Assembly: GCF_052324685.1 (NCBI RefSeq)
Contig: NC_135211.1
Coordinates: 17,558,324 to 17,622,323 of the forward strand
Reading direction: 5' to 3'
From: Brachyhypopomus gauderio
Taxonomy: Eukaryota > Chordata > Actinopteri > Gymnotiformes > Hypopomidae
Length of the DNA stretch: 64,000 nt
Shown: piece by piece, positions 1 to 12,519 of the stretch
Layout of the letters: each line of letters begins with the position of its first letter
Numbering within the stretch: position 1 is the stretch's first letter
The notes under the pieces: model-generated
Database searches by the model: none
Told to the model about the DNA's origin: nothing
Seen by the model: only the letters and a program-made list of their open reading frames with translations
Position numbers and translations under genes: made by a program

Positions 1-580
1 GTTTGTTGACAGTGCAGTGGACGGATGCCATTGTCTCAGAATACCCCCAAGCCTATGTTACCTTCTGGTTCTACCTTTTTAGCTAGGCTGTAATAATTTA
101 ACTAAATGCCGGAGTTGCTGCCACACTCCGGAAATGTTTATAATTTTACCTGTCCTGTATATGTCCTCATACAGAGCTAATTTTCCCTGTTTCATTTCTC
201 CACATGGCTGCCCGCCTGTTTGAGGAATAATGAGATGAGGAGACCAGCGATCCATCCTGAGCCAGCCACCTCCTGCCTAACCGGATGCATACATCATGAT
301 GGATATTATTACATATTTTTCATTTTCTTTCTCTTCTTTCTGTCTAAATTGTTGTTGTTGTTGTCATGGTGACCGGTGTCGGCCAGAGGAGGATGGGTTC
401 CCCCCCTGAGTCTTGGTTCCTCTCAAGGTTTCTTCCTCATGCAAAAAACTAGGGAGTTTTTCCTTGCCACTGTCGCCCTTGGCTTGCTCACTGGGGGCTA
501 GGACTCGGCACTTGTAAAGCTGCTTTGTGACAACAACTGTTGTAAAAAGCGCTATATAAATAAAATTTGATTGATTGATT
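1..580 (+). mobile_element. 3' part of an old LINE/SINE-type fish retroelement
   Basis: From about 360 the sequence has the familiar teleost non-LTR tail. It includes a stretch about a cautious start and slow fade typical of these tails (gggagtttttccttgccac), then gctgctttgtgacaacaactg, then agcgctatataaataaaatt, and it ends in short TTGA tandem copies near 560-580. The short simple-repeat tail suggests the plus orientation. The left limit is unclear and the element may start before the window. No coding capacity is visible; the short minus-strand ORF over it is chance. Family assignment (L2-like tail) is from memory. Confidence 0.55.
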
Positions 581-1357
581 GATATTCCTGTTTTGCTCGT
601 CAAACTCTTTGTTTGTGCAGTCCCATGTGCTTTATGTTTATGTAACACTTTATATTCTAGCTATAAGAAAGAATGAACATTAGGGTTTATTATTTGGGTT
701 AGACAATATATTAAATACTTTAGCACATACTCTCGGTATTAAGAGAGCCCAATTAGAGAGAGACTCTCTCTGTCTCATATAGGAAGGCACACAGAGAGAG
801 AAGTAAAGAGCATGCAAGCTGCTTGGTGATGTAGAGACAGGTCAAAGCCATTTGCATTCAGACACACCGCTGTGTTGATTTTCCATGTGAATGTTGCCAA
901 TCAAAAAGCACATGATGAGCATGAAGGTGTGTTATTAAGGTGTGAGCTCAGCTCTGGTCTGTGCAGAACCAGAACCAGTATAGACACTGCAGTTTGGCTG
1001 CTACTGCACAGATCTTGTTCAAGTTCTTGAAGACGCTACAGTTCATACATATTTAGGGAAGTAAATCTGAGGAAACTAGCTCACGAAAGGAACTGTCTGG
1101 GAGACATCCATCAAAGAACATAAAGGACTTCCATAAAGGAACATAAAGAACTTCCATGAAGGAACTGTGTAGGAGATGTCCACGAAAGAACATAAAGGAC
1201 TTCCGTAAAGCTCAGTACAGTTCCTCCAAACATGAATGTAGCTTTACTTAGCAAATCCTTCTTATGCTTGTTTAAATAAAGGGGCAGGAAGAAGGTTACA
1301 GAATGATGAATACAGAATAGCAGAACAACTCTTAAAATGTAATACAATATCTACTTT

Positions 1358-1491
1358 CATGGACGTAATTTTGTAATAAAAAGTGGGGGGGACATGGATT
1401 CGTCGCTATTTAAATATTTGGTTTTAACCATAAAAATTGGGGGGGACCAAACCCGGCTTTTGAAAAAGCCCCCCCCCAAATTACGTCCGTG
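1358..1491. mobile_element. hAT-type MITE, family A copy 1 (134 bp)
   Basis: The element begins CATGGACGTAATTTTG and ends with the inverted form CAAATTACGTCCGTG. It is flanked on both sides by the same 8 bp, tctacttt (1350-1357 and 1492-1499). An 8-bp target duplication with CA..TG ends is the hallmark of hAT transposons. The interior is mostly runs of G and C plus a tttaaatatttggtttta core shared with the copies at 9392 and 16160. It has no coding capacity. Confidence 0.85.
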
Positions 1492-1892
1492 TCTACTTTA
1501 GCCTAACACACCTAAAACACTCAAACACGACATTCATATGGATTTCCATATATTTTCTATGGGCCAAGTAGGCTGTGGCGTTCTGCAACAAGACACCATG
1601 GAGAAAGAACCATGAGTGCGATCGTATACTGACGTCAGAGCTGCAGCAGATCAGACAAGTCGAGCCCTGTGTCGATTAAACTCATTCTCTGAGCTACACA
1701 GAGTCACTTCGATTTGAAAAAGAGTGTGAAACCATTCCTCGGGCACTCACAGCTGTACATTTGAGTCACAAAGTATTAATGTAACAGTCAACCAATGGAA
1801 AGCCAGCCAAACCATAGAAGATTAGGAGGCCCTGGTGGATACATCCATATCCACGTGTTCTTCACTCTGCTGTTTTCACCCAGTTCAGTAGC

Positions 1893-2047
1893 CAGAGCCG
1901 GAGTGGCTAATCGGGAGATTCGGGAGGATTCCCGATGGGCCGGCTCATGGCAATTTCTAGTTTGGGCCGTTTGGGAGGGAAAAATAATTTTGGGCCGGAT
2001 TTGGGTATGAAACTCCTGGGCTGAAAAAGCGGCCCACTCCGGCCCTG
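1893..2047. mobile_element. hAT-type MITE, family C (155 bp)
   Basis: The left end reads CAGAGCCGGAGTGGC and the right end, inverted, reads CAGGGCCGGAGTGGGC. The 8-bp direct repeat tcagtagc flanks both sides (1885-1892 and 2048-2055). The interior has GGGCCG-rich inverted stretches and no gene. Short length, CAGRG ends and an 8-bp duplication fit a non-autonomous hAT element. Confidence 0.8.
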
Positions 2048-2160
2048 TCAGTAGCTCACCTCTGCAGGTGGGTCTGTCAGCAGGTGGGTCTGTTCACCTT
2101 GTCTTGTTTGGTTTAATCTTGTTCCTGTTTCCTAGCAGATTCATTGAGATGCTGTATTAC

Positions 2161-2268
2161 GTATTCTGGGTTCTGGTTAGGGTTAGGTTTACAGGTTAAG
2201 GTTAGGTTTAGGGTTAGCGTATACAATTTAGGGTTAGGTTTAGGGTTAGGGTATACAGGTTAGCCAGT
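2161..2268 (+). repeat. degenerate telomere-like (TTAGGG)n tract
   Basis: About 100 bp made of variants of ggttaggg, ggtttaggg and gggttaggtt, with two gtataca interruptions. It resembles a decayed interstitial telomeric repeat. It lies between two MITE copies. Confidence 0.7.
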
Positions 2269-2269
2269 G

Positions 2270-2349
2270 TTCAGTGTTTTACCGTCTTCACACGCCACAC
2301 TTCCGATTTCACACGGCGAAAAAAAAAAAATCTAGTGATCCATATATAT

Positions 2350-2380
<31 letters not shown>

Positions 2381-2420
2381 CGCCCTCCACTGGCGATTCG
2401 CCACCCCCAATCTTGGATGG
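2270..2420 (+). mobile_element. remnant of MITE family B
   Basis: The stretch acacgccacacttccgat, followed by a poly-A run, tctag and later ccactggcgat, matches the intact family B element at 5719-6027 in the same order. The ends are lost and a (TA)n run is inserted near 2343-2380. It carries no target duplication that I can see. Confidence 0.6.
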
Positions 2421-3903
2421 ATTTTCCTTGGACCAGCATGTTCGTATGTCATTATGCACTGGAACCTGGAGAAGTGTATTAATGTCAATTATACTGATTT
2501 ATTATACCATATTGCATGTTAGTAATGTGTCTTCGTGGGCTGTAGGCAGAATAGGAAAAACAAATAGCTTCTGTAAAGCTGTGACAGCCAGCAGCAACCC
2601 TCTGTTCTGACCTGCTGTTTGCGTCATGAGCCACTGCCCCTGGTCCACAGGCAGAAGCATCCATAGAAAAAACTGTGTGTAACGAGAGGCCACATTACAT
2701 TAATGCTGATTGGTTTAGATTTGTTTAAGTTGCACTGCCCAGATGAACACAGTTTTCCCAATTACTGCCGTCAGTAGAATTGAGTAGCAGTAGCAAAAAG
2801 AATGACTGCAATAGCACAAAAAATAAACTGTTGCACAGTGTACATATGCAAAGGAAGGTGTGCAACAGTCCTGTAGTTTTGGAGCGGGAACATTCCAAAT
2901 GACACGTGCCATCAGGCAACAATCCAGCCACAGAAAATGTGCTGCCATAAAAGCTCAATTCAGCTTAACTGAACAGATATTACTCTGTGCTAAGGGTAGT
3001 TTCATGATCCTGCTGCAACATTCAACATATTACGTCACTGGCCCTGAAACTTTGAGGTTCGCTCCAGTCATTTTCTGGAGACCCACAGAATCATGTGGTA
3101 CCTTTGCAGGCCTTTAAAGAAGCATGTGAAGGCTGTCTGTTCTTTCTTCCACCATGGTGATACATCTTTTTGAGATAAAGTGAAGAGAAAATCACTGAGC
3201 CCTGCAATTTGGACAGAATGTCTTTATCAAACAGAGCACTATTTACTGCTACGTTTTGTGACTCTTTCACATGCCTTTTCCTACAGTTTTCTTTTGGCTA
3301 AATGCTTTGGGAAAGAGCCATTCAGGTGTGTCAGTCTTTTCACTGAGGTCCAGTTCCACAATTCAGTTGGCACTGTGGCACAGATGCAAAAAGGGAAACA
3401 CCGTGGTTTTCATTGCACAGGTTTGGCCTTTCATATCACGCTGTGAGCCAACCCTGCATCCAAACATTATGCACAGGAAGTCTTCAGCCCAAGCGAACTA
3501 AATCTGTGGCACAGGAAAGCGAAGTGTCGGGAGTGCGTACAATTCTGCAGGTCTGAAGTGCACTCAACATGTCCACTTCAAGGTAAAAGTGCACATCTTC
3601 ACAAAGGGTCTGTGAGAGCTTTAGTTCGGCATATGACCTGTACTTCTAGATATGCAACATTCTGTGTGTCTTTTTCTGATGCATAATATGCTTTCATATT
3701 ATGTCATTCACTGGTCATTCATAACACTGTCATTCACTGGTCATTCATAACACTGTCATCCTCTGGTCATTCATAAAGATAATTTTTGAAGTCTTTCTTG
3801 TTCTTTAGTCATGTTAATGTACGGGTGCTTCACTAAAACTTTATCTACTTGTCAGTAGTATAGTTTCCCATAGGATACTGTCACCTATCAGTCTCTCTCC
3901 TAG

Positions 3904-3906
<3 letters not shown>
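2421..3906. other. unassigned AT-rich intergenic DNA
   Basis: I see no gene or clear element here. A short direct repeat (tcattcactggtcattcata, about three copies, 3703-3770) is the only obvious structure. Several short ORFs on both strands show no recognisable motif. Confidence 0.5.

Positions 3907-3982
<76 letters not shown>
3907..3982 (+). repeat. (CT)n microsatellite
   Basis: About 76 bp of uninterrupted CT dinucleotides. Confidence 0.97.
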
Positions 3983-3985
<3 letters not shown>

Positions 3986-5069
3986 GACCTTAACTGAATG
4001 GCTAACATTACTAAGCAAATTTAGATATGCACATTTGCAAAGTCTCATTTGCTGAAAAATTTGGCACAGGCAAGTTGGTTAACTAGAGCAAACACAACAT
4101 CACAACGGACAGCTGTGAGGGGAATGCCCCATGAGCCTCAGAGATATGATGTCCGTAAAGGGAGCTGCACTAGCCATCTCACTGCAGGCTGCTAACAGCT
4201 TAAACAAATCTGCCACTTAATGTGCAAACACAGAGGACAATGCTTTGAACCCCATTTAAACACAGAAATCTGAGTCCATGCATTTGTTATCTGTTATCAC
4301 AGACACTATTCAAATCATAGTTGTGTAGCCTTGCATACTTTAACGAGAGCATTTCTTTCTGTCTCCTTCCTTTTGGAGTTTGAGTTCTAGAATCTTCTGT
4401 ATGATAGATACTTTCTGGCTAATACAGCAATTCTGGCATCATAATCAGCATGCAAACTTATTCTTCTTTTCAGGCACTATCAATTCGCAAGTTGAAAGTA
4501 CAGAGGATTGGATGGACGGACACAGCCGGGTGTGCAAATATCAAAGACAGCAGTAGACAGTGAACTGTGTGGAAACTGGGCTGCGCAGACACGGTGGATT
4601 CGTATGCATACCTGTCATTTCCCTAAACCAATCTCCCATGCTGAGAGCGTCATTTAAAAATCTCCTGTGCATTAACGCGTGATATTAAAACATGCCTCAA
4701 ATGTGGCCCTGTTATTAACACTGCGCTTGAGTTGATCTTTTATGCCTGGAATATCTAAAATGGTCTGATGAGTGGGGGCATTGGTATATATTTTGGCCTG
4801 CTGGTATATGTTAACCAACATGTAAAATAATTTTGTGCCAATTAAAACCGTGAAAGCGGCACCGTCACTTGACTGCCACTGTGCTGTGCTACAGATGTTT
4901 GTGTAGCTGCTCTGGGGAGAAAATGCCATCATGAGTGTTGTTCAACCATGAAATCATTTGACACCTGGCATCTCCACTTAGAACAGACCACAGGCAAATA
5001 AGACACAGACAATGCATGTGTGGCAGTCAGAGCCACTCTGCCATATAGCCTGTGGAGTGGTCTAACTGC

Positions 5070-5265
5070 AAAGAGCACGGGGCCGAAACAAACACTGCAC
5101 GTTTACATGAAAGAGCATGGGGCCAAAACAAACACTGCACATTTAGATAAAAGAGCATAAGGCCGAAACAAACACTGCATGTTTAGATAAAAGAGCATGG
5201 GGCCGAAACAAACACTACATGTTTACATGAAAGAGCACAGGGCCGAATCAAACACTACACGTTTC
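5070..5265 (+). repeat. 40-bp tandem repeat, about five copies
   Basis: The unit reads approximately aaagagcatggggccgaaac followed by aaacactacatgtttacatg. The copies differ at a few positions each. No function is apparent. Confidence 0.85.
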
Positions 5266-5394
5266 TGGCACAAGGAGAAAAAGCGTTTCTGAGGTGTCTC
5301 TCCACATATTATATTGCTCCACCATTTTCAACACAAAATAATTTCCCATAACAAGAGATCAGCTGATCAGTCACAATTTGTTTCCAGGATACAA

Positions 5395-5718
5395 GAACTC
5401 CCTGGTACCTCTTGGTACTCTGGTACTTCTTGGTACTCTGGTACATCTAGGTACTCTGGTACATCTTGGTACTCTGGTACTTCTAGGGTCTCCGGTACAT
5501 CTTGGCACTCTGGTATGTCTCAGTACTCTGGTACATCTTGGTACGCTGGTACTTCTTGGTACTCTGGTACATCTAGGTACTCGGGTACTTCTTGGTACTC
5601 TGGTATGTCTTGGTACTCTCGTACATCTTGGTACTCTGGTAATTCTTGGTATTTGGTACATCTAGATACTCTGGTACGTCTAGGTACTCTGGTACTTCTT
5701 GGTACTCTGGTACATCTA
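5395..5718 (+). repeat. 18-bp minisatellite, left half
   Basis: Imperfect tandem copies of ggtactctggtacwtctw. Because 18 is a multiple of three, long low-complexity ORFs run through it in several frames on both strands (for example GTSWYS on plus and VPRCTR on minus). They start and stop at the array edges and are not genes. The order of variant units (for example ctagggtct, then gtatgtctc, then ttggtatttgg) recurs in the right half, so the two halves are related by duplication. Confidence 0.95.
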
Positions 5719-6027
5719 CAGGGTTGCCAACTCTCACGCATTTGAACGTTTTCACACGCTCTCACGCCACACTTCCGATATCTCACGCCGAAAAAAAAAA
5801 TCTAGTTTATTTACCTCTGATCCACATCTATGATTCAATGAGTTACTAGTTCGCTCTGGCGCCAACCACCGGCGATCGATAGATCGCGATATAACACTTA
5901 ATTTGTGTCCATTTTACGCTTGCCACCCTCAACAACTTACGTTCGCCCCCCGCTCAACAATTTACACTCGCCACCTCCTCCAGGTTAAAATCTCACTCTA
6001 AGCGAACGTCAAAAGTTGGCAACCCTG
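5719..6027. mobile_element. hAT-like MITE, family B, inside the minisatellite (309 bp)
   Basis: The left end CAGGGTTGCCAAC and right end GTTGGCAACCCTG are perfect inverted repeats. The element splits the 18-bp minisatellite; catcta lies directly outside both ends (5713-5718, 6028-6033), a 6-bp match rather than the 8 expected of hAT. The interior has a poly-A run, several cgccacc / ccccgctcaacaattt motifs and no ORF. A decayed relative lies at 2270-2420. Confidence 0.8.
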
Positions 6028-6431
6028 CATCTAGGTACTCTTGTATGTCTAGGTACTCTGGCACTTCTTGGTACTCTGGTACATCTAGGTACTCTGGTAT
6101 GTCTTGGTACTCTGGTACTTCTAGGGTCTCTGGTACATCTAGGTAGTCTGGTACATCATGGCGCTCTGGTATGTCTCGGTACTCTGGGACATCTTGGTAC
6201 GCTGGTACTTCTTGGTACTCTGATACATCTAGGTACTCTGGTACTTCTTGGTACTCTGGTACTTTTTGGTACTCTGGTATGTCTTGATACTCTCGTACAT
6301 CTAGGTACTCTTGTATGTCTTGGTACTCTGGTACATCTTGGTACTCTTGTAATTCTTGGTATTTGGTACATCTAGATACTCTGGTACGTCTAGGTACTCT
6401 GGTACTTCTTGGTACTCTGGTACTTCTTGGT
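6028..6431 (+). repeat. 18-bp minisatellite, right half
   Basis: Continues the ggtactctggtacwtctw array after the family B insertion. Its last units (taattcttggtatttggtac and following) are nearly identical to the last units of the left half at about 5640-5710, which points to a block duplication of the array. Confidence 0.95.
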
Positions 6432-9060
6432 ATTCATCCAACTACACAGTGAATAACAAGGATATTTTCACTATCCTTTTTGTTATTAAAATGTGAAATA
6501 ATGCTTATATCCTCTTCTTTGTTTTACTTCTTTTATTAAGTGTCTGACTAGTTGTATATATCTGTGAAGAGCAGAGTGTGAAGAACTTCATGCTTTCATC
6601 AGCACTGCAGAAGCTGTGAGACAGTAAGTTGTCGATAGCTTCCATAATCTGTTGCTCTGAGCTTCTGGTTGAGGATTTAATTACAGTAAATAAAAAATGA
6701 GTTGAACCAAATTAAATTAACGTACTTGGTCTTAAGCACATTACATTCTCACAAAAATGCCAAAAAGTTGCATGTTTGTATGAGAAGCAACAGTTCAACA
6801 GTAGCACTATACTGTACCACCCCACTAGGAAACAGAAGCACCTCACTAGCTACATCTCATCTGAGCTATCAGCTCCATCTGTTTGACAGTAAGACTGAAG
6901 GACTTCACTGGATTGCTGGCCTTGTGGCCATCAGGACTGCCATCTTGAGATTTGAGACAAAGAGCTCTGAGACTTCAGTCTCATTAAGACAGCACTGCAG
7001 AATCAACAACCAAGGATAAATGTGGAGGCCTTTGTTCTTAATGGAAAAAATGTTTTTCTTATTAAATCTCAGACCTGTCATTGTCAATGTCACACATTTG
7101 ATTCATCCTTAGCTGCTAGCATGGATGCTGTCAATCACTACACCTGTTGTGAACAATTTAAAAGCAACAATGAAGACTGCATTTCTCATGTGCATATATT
7201 TTGCAGTTATAAATCTTCCAGATCAACTCTTTCATCAAGGAAGATGCCCTAAGCTACAATAAGCAAGCTGGAGCCCTCCTTTTGGGCATGTGTCTATGTC
7301 AACTACGTCTGGTTATGTCCGTATATGTATTTCCGTGGATGTGGGTTGTAAGCGAGCATGTTCATCGGTCTCACCTGTGGCTCATCTCGTGATCACTGGG
7401 GGATTGTGTGGTTTGTCTATTTAATGCACAGTGTCCCGTGCTCGTCTTTGTTAGAGTCCTACACGTCTCTATGTGTAAGTGTTCATTGTGCGCTGTCTGC
7501 GCTTCACAGAAAATAAACGACAACTTTTGTATCAACTTTTGACAACGTTCTGCGTTGCCTCGTTTGATTGACGCGCAGGCAGTGTCACAGGAGCACTCTA
7601 GCATCTGCACGTCTTGCATATTCATGATGAGATAAAACGCACAGTGCTCCACACCTGTTGTAGGAGCTCTTCAGGTTGATAGTTCTGTGCATTGCAATAC
7701 TGTAAGAACTGTTAGACAAATCTGAATTCCCACAAAAACAGAAGCACACAAAGTGCAGATACAGTACTTCCCCATTGAACCACGTGACTTAATAGCAATA
7801 CCAGTACAAAGGTCTAAAAGCGGACTACTTCAGGAAACAGTTGTGTAACTGATGACAAAAAAGTATCAGGTGCCCCGAGGAACATCTGAAAGGCCAGCAT
7901 TCACACCACGATCAGCAGGCTGTTGTATTCAGACCATGCACCAGCACAGAAAGTGGTAGCTCTCTAAACTTTCTATGCTGTTTATATAGTTATGCTGGTT
8001 AGAATTAGAATAGCCATTGTGCATTACAAATTCCACTCTCCTTGGCCCATATAAGTAATAACTAACAAACCCCTGAAATTCTGAATATCGTTTCTCAAAG
8101 TCTTTGACTGAGAGTGTTTTATAATAATTACTGGCTGTCACCACTCACTCTTAAACATGCCTCCAAGCCTCAGTAAACAGATGCTGAAAAGAAATCTCAA
8201 AATTGAGAAAAACAAAAATACGAATACATAAAAACAAAGTAAATGCATCCCAGAGTCTTGAAGACAGGATTTGATTAACCATTCTCCCTGATGACTGCTG
8301 TGACCGACAGCGTATGTATACCACAAAGCTTCAGTTTATTCATCAGATCTTCTCAGTATATTCTGTATAACTACAAATCTGTCATAAAAAACCTCAGTTA
8401 GTTTTTTATGACCAGAAACCAGAATTTAGTGGCCCTTCATCAGAAGATGTGCATATCGTACATGAAAAGCTAAAACTGCAGCAAACACAGTTCAACTTTC
8501 TGATCGTGCTACTGCGGCAAGACAGGAGAACAACAAATCCACCCACAACAATGAAGTTGAGTTATTAGAGCATCGATTTGGCTTCAGGTGTCATAAATAA
8601 AGGAGATTACTGTTGACTTCAAAATGGAAATACACAAACGGATTCCCACGTTCTGGGTCAAAGTTAGGATTAGCAAGCTGTTTTATTGGGAAAGCAGACT
8701 ATGTATAACAGCTGTGTGTCAAAGTTCTTCTGAAGTTCTTAGATGAGGAAGCAATTTATATTACAAAAAGGAGGTGGTATTAATATAGTATATATAGGGG
8801 TGACAGAAGCAGCAGATACAGAGAATGGTGCCATGTTCTCTTTAATGTCCGTTATGTCCATTTCCATAATAATTTACACAGCACAGCTCAGTAAATAGGG
8901 AATAAAGAGACAAAGGAGCGTAGCGTGCTCTAAACCTGTCTCACGCAGTCACTATAACTCGGCCTAGATGTCAGTAGTATGGCGGCAGACGTCCAGCATG
9001 TCCAGAAGGCACTGACTGCACAAACCTGTGGGCTTAAGAAAGGGAGCAAGTGTAATGAGG
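6432..9060. other. unassigned intergenic DNA
   Basis: No gene recognised. The segment about 7270-7590 (ending near gcagtgtcaca) has the promoter-like, polyadenylation-like composition of an old LTR, but I could not fix its ends. The rest shows only short chance ORFs. Confidence 0.4.
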
Positions 9061-9063
9061 CAT

Positions 9064-9142
9064 AGATTAATTTTTTTAATCTAGATTAATCTCACTGAAA
9101 TCTTGAAATTAATCTAGATTAATCTAGATTAATCTATATTAA
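9064..9142 (+). repeat. palindromic taatctagatta repeat
   Basis: Several copies of the self-complementary motif taatctagatta in tandem. Similar tracts occur in fish transposons, but no boundaries can be set here. Confidence 0.7.
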
Positions 9143-9391
9143 AATGGCTCATATGTGTGCTACCCAAGTAATGACTAAAAGTCAGTTTTTGAGATAGGGT
9201 TTCTTAATACAGGGGGTGCGTTAGACCAGGGGCTCATCTCCTGTTTCCAAAATGCTTCAATGACTGCTTGAGGAAGCATGCTCAATAAAATGTAGGCTAC
9301 TCATGTTCGGTTTATTCAGTTAAACATGACTTTGTAAGCCTTATTCAGCTAAACATGATATTTGAAATGTAAGCCAACATTTAGTACATTT

Positions 9392-9548
9392 CACGGACGT
9401 AATTTTGGGGGGGGACGGGGGGGACATGTCCCCCCCACTTTTTCAAAGGCCGGCTTTGGTCCCCCCCAGTTTTTACGGTTAAAACCAAATATTTAAATAG
9501 CAACAAATCCATGTCCCCCCCACTTTTGAAATCAAAATTACGTCCATG
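9392..9548. mobile_element. hAT-type MITE, family A copy 2 (157 bp)
   Basis: Begins CACGGACGTAATTTTG and ends CAAAATTACGTCCATG, flanked by perfect 8-bp duplications gtacattt (9384-9391 and 9549-9556). It shares the poly-G/poly-C blocks and the accaaatatttaaatag core (inverted) with copy 1. No coding capacity. Confidence 0.88.
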
Positions 9549-9561
9549 GTACATTTACCCT

Positions 9562-9840
9562 CACGGACGTAATTTGTAATTACGTAATTTTTTTTCAAAA
9601 GCCGGTTTTGGTCCTCTGCAGTTTTAACGGTTAAAAAGAAATATTTACATAGCGACGAATCTAGCGCTAGGACCATGCAGAAAACGACCGCTCCGAGCTC
9701 CGCTCCGGTAACACTTCTTCCTAAAAATGAATTTTCCATGAAGCAAACCTGGCGACTTCGTGGCTGCATCCATGTAAACACACAAACGATTTGTAATTGA
9801 CAGGTTTGAAAACTCGTCCTCGCCCCTACTGTGCAATTTG
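9562..9840. mobile_element. partial, longer member of MITE family A
   Basis: Starts with CACGGACGTAATTTG only five bases past the target duplication of the previous copy. It then shares the aagccggttttggtcc and tttaacggttaaaa segments. It continues into cgctaggaccatgcag and gctccgagctccgctcc, which also occur (inverted) in the 341-bp copy at 16160. I could not find its right terminus, so the right limit given is only where resemblance ends. Confidence 0.55.
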
Positions 9841-9916
9841 GTTAGGAATACAGCCGAGCTAAACTAGAATAACTAAGAATAGACGGCGATAATTTTAATT
9901 TTTTAACGGCCCACCA

Positions 9917-9919
<3 letters not shown>

Positions 9920-9983
<64 letters not shown>
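9920..9983 (+). repeat. (TA)n microsatellite
   Basis: About 64 bp of alternating T and A. Confidence 0.97.
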
Positions 9984-9988
<5 letters not shown>

Positions 9989-10592
9989 TACTTGCCTCCG
10001 AATGTTCTGAATTTGAGCCACGCTTATGACATGTATAAGAGACAGCTGACAGTCACTGCGTCCCACTATGTGTGTGCCAGCTGCTTGATATTCTTTCCTA
10101 GTTTGACTATCATGGCTAGGGTTGCCAGATTTGCTTCTTGCAGTCTGACCAACACATGCTACTCTGTGTTACAGTCTGTGGTCCAAACATGCCTAGCGAT
10201 ATATTAGGTTGAACTTATAATCCGACTCAGGGTGTTTAGCGCTCCTGTCACGTCTTGCCTGCCGGTAGCATCGCTTCAGATAGTTACTGGCAACCTGGCA
10301 CTCTACTTCTGTGGTCCTCTGAGTTTCCTGGACCATTTACCTGCTTTAAAGCATATGTCAGTCACTCTCAGTACGAAGAGTTCTTGCAGCTTATTAACCC
10401 AACAGCATGGTCCGGACACCTTACAATTCCACCAGCTTTTTCCTCAAAGTTGGACACTCCTTCGTCTTGAAGACTTCACCCTGATTCTCCTTCATGACTC
10501 TTGTATGGCCTGCTGTCTGATTTCTGCAGTGTGACCGTGGGTGCTACAGAATGCACATCACACAGATAAATAAAGAAACCCTCTACATACAG

Positions 10593-11076
10593 TGTCATGC
10601 CAGGCTCTTCTTTCTTGTTCTGTCAATCATGCCTTCTTGTTTATAGCCCCACCCTCTTTGATAGTTATCAGCTGTTTCTAGTTTGTCTTGTTCTCTGGGT
10701 TTGGTACTTATTCCTTGTGTTTGCTGTCTTACTTTGTCAGTCAGTTTTTGGTATCACATTATGTATGTGTCATGCTGTGAGCTTTCAATGTTTCAAAGGT
10801 TGTGAGCTTCTTTTATGTTTCTAGTTTTTGGATCATAGTTCACTCTGTTGCATTCCTGTGTTTAGTCCTGTGTTTAGTTTCAGGTTTCTGCTGATGTATG
10901 CTCATCTGCACTCCATGTTTTACTGTAGATATCCTGGTGTCTGTATGTGTGTTAGTGTAAATATCCTGGTGTCTGTATTTGTGTGCATGTTTTAACTCCT
11001 GTGGTTGTATATATCAAGTAAAGACACCTCACCCTCGCATGTGTGTTCAGCCTTTCCTGACCGAACGTAACACACA
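10593..11076 (+). mobile_element. probable solo or 5' LTR (about 484 bp)
   Basis: Starts tgtcatgcc and ends gtaacacaca, T-rich on the plus strand, followed by gaatggccaacc. That following sequence resembles the one just after the better-defined LTR at 28958-29252 (gaatgaccagcc). TG..CA ends and the shared downstream motif support an LTR. Target duplications are not convincing and no gag or pol follows, so confidence is moderate. A polyadenylation-like aataaa lies just before it (about 10568). Confidence 0.4.
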
Positions 11077-11079
11077 GAA

Positions 11080-12070
11080 TGGCCAACCTGATGCAGCTTT
11101 AACATAAGTCTTTGGATTATACCACTGCCTACCTCATAATGCTGCTAGATGTGTTATTGTTGCACCCCCAAATGAAACACGTATGTCTTCTCGTTTTGTG
11201 CAACTTTATTCTGTTAAACCCACGGCTCGGTAATACAGCGTATTCAGTTTTCAACCAACTTATCGCTTGCTTTCTTTCTACGCATCCCCCCCACGAGCAT
11301 CGCTTCCCATCAACCTGTTCGTCATTCTTAAAGAGATATTTCAATATTCTCACGTAACTTATTTTTTTTCTTAAACAATGCATTACTGATTATGAAATAA
11401 ATGTATAATCAACATAAAACAATGTGGTTGGCATTTTTTTCCCTTATAATATATCCGAGCGCTACACCATCTCAAATGTAATGTATACATTAGCCAGTTT
11501 GACTAAGCTTCTGACTGACATGTTTATTTTCTCAGTAGAAATCTTGTAGATATGGATTTTCCAACATTGCTCGAATGCTGAGTTAATAACGCTATTCAGT
11601 GCTGTCATGGCTAAAGTTTTTTTACTCAACATGCAGGGAAAATCCTAACAGTCTTCCTGGACATACTCAAACCAGACTCAGTTATTCTAACATAGATCAG
11701 TTCTGGACTGGTGTATAGTTAGCAGAAAACACTTTCATTCTGCAGCATTTTAAGTGACAGTGAGAGTAGGTGATGATAAAACACAGTTAGTGAGATCATG
11801 TTTTTCCCTGACAGGGTTCATTTAGCTGTTTTTCCCCTGTCTCCCAGATGTATATTTCTTTCATTAAACTGATTAAGTTTGATTTCACAATAAATTCACC
11901 ATTACCTCCCACAGGGACAATTCTGTCATTTCCAACGTGGGAGGGTTCTTTATCGTAATGGCAGTGTGATGCTGATCCAGGCATGCAGGACACAACATTC
12001 AAACCAGCACCCCAGGCATGACTCAGGACCTGGGGAACCATGCTAATGTTGCAGTGTTGTCGTTAACACA
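11080..12070. other. unassigned intergenic DNA
   Basis: No gene or repeat family recognised; only short ORFs without motifs. Confidence 0.45.
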
Positions 12071-12079
12071 GTTATGACG

Positions 12080-12208
12080 CAGACATAGTTCTGACACAGA
12101 CACAGTTGACACAGACAGTTTTGATATAGACACAGTTTTGACATAGACACAGTTATGAAACAGACACAGTTTTGACACATACAGTCACGACACAGACACA
12201 GTTATGAC
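12080..12208 (+). repeat. short minisatellite, about 18-bp unit
   Basis: Imperfect copies of gacacagttttgacatagac. Confidence 0.8.
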
Positions 12209-12519
12209 ATGCTGTTGTTATTTTTGGCTGTAGCAGTGTCACGTTCACAGCCAATTACTGTACACAATGTGCTGAAATGAACTAATTTATTGCTGTGTTA
12301 TTCTACCACAGAAGCATAATAAGAGTTTGCCTCCTAGACTTGTACACTCTAATATGGTCACATTTATTACTATGATGATTTATTGGGGAACTGCTGAACC
12401 AAAGTACATGCTAATGTAGTTTAATGCATAGTGTTATGTTAAAATGTCTCTTTTTTTGTGAAAATTATTTATATCAAGTGGTGTTCTCTTCTGATCTAGA
12501 GTCTGAACCTGGGACATTG

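Noticed and set aside
3907..3982. CRISPR-like or satellite array
   Set aside because: It is a plain dinucleotide microsatellite; none of the tandem arrays here has unique spacers between conserved repeats.
5314..5786. Long repetitive ORFs on both strands (GTSWYS and VPRCTR repeats) as a repeat protein
   Set aside because: They arise in several frames at once from an 18-bp minisatellite, and the frames end at the array edges.
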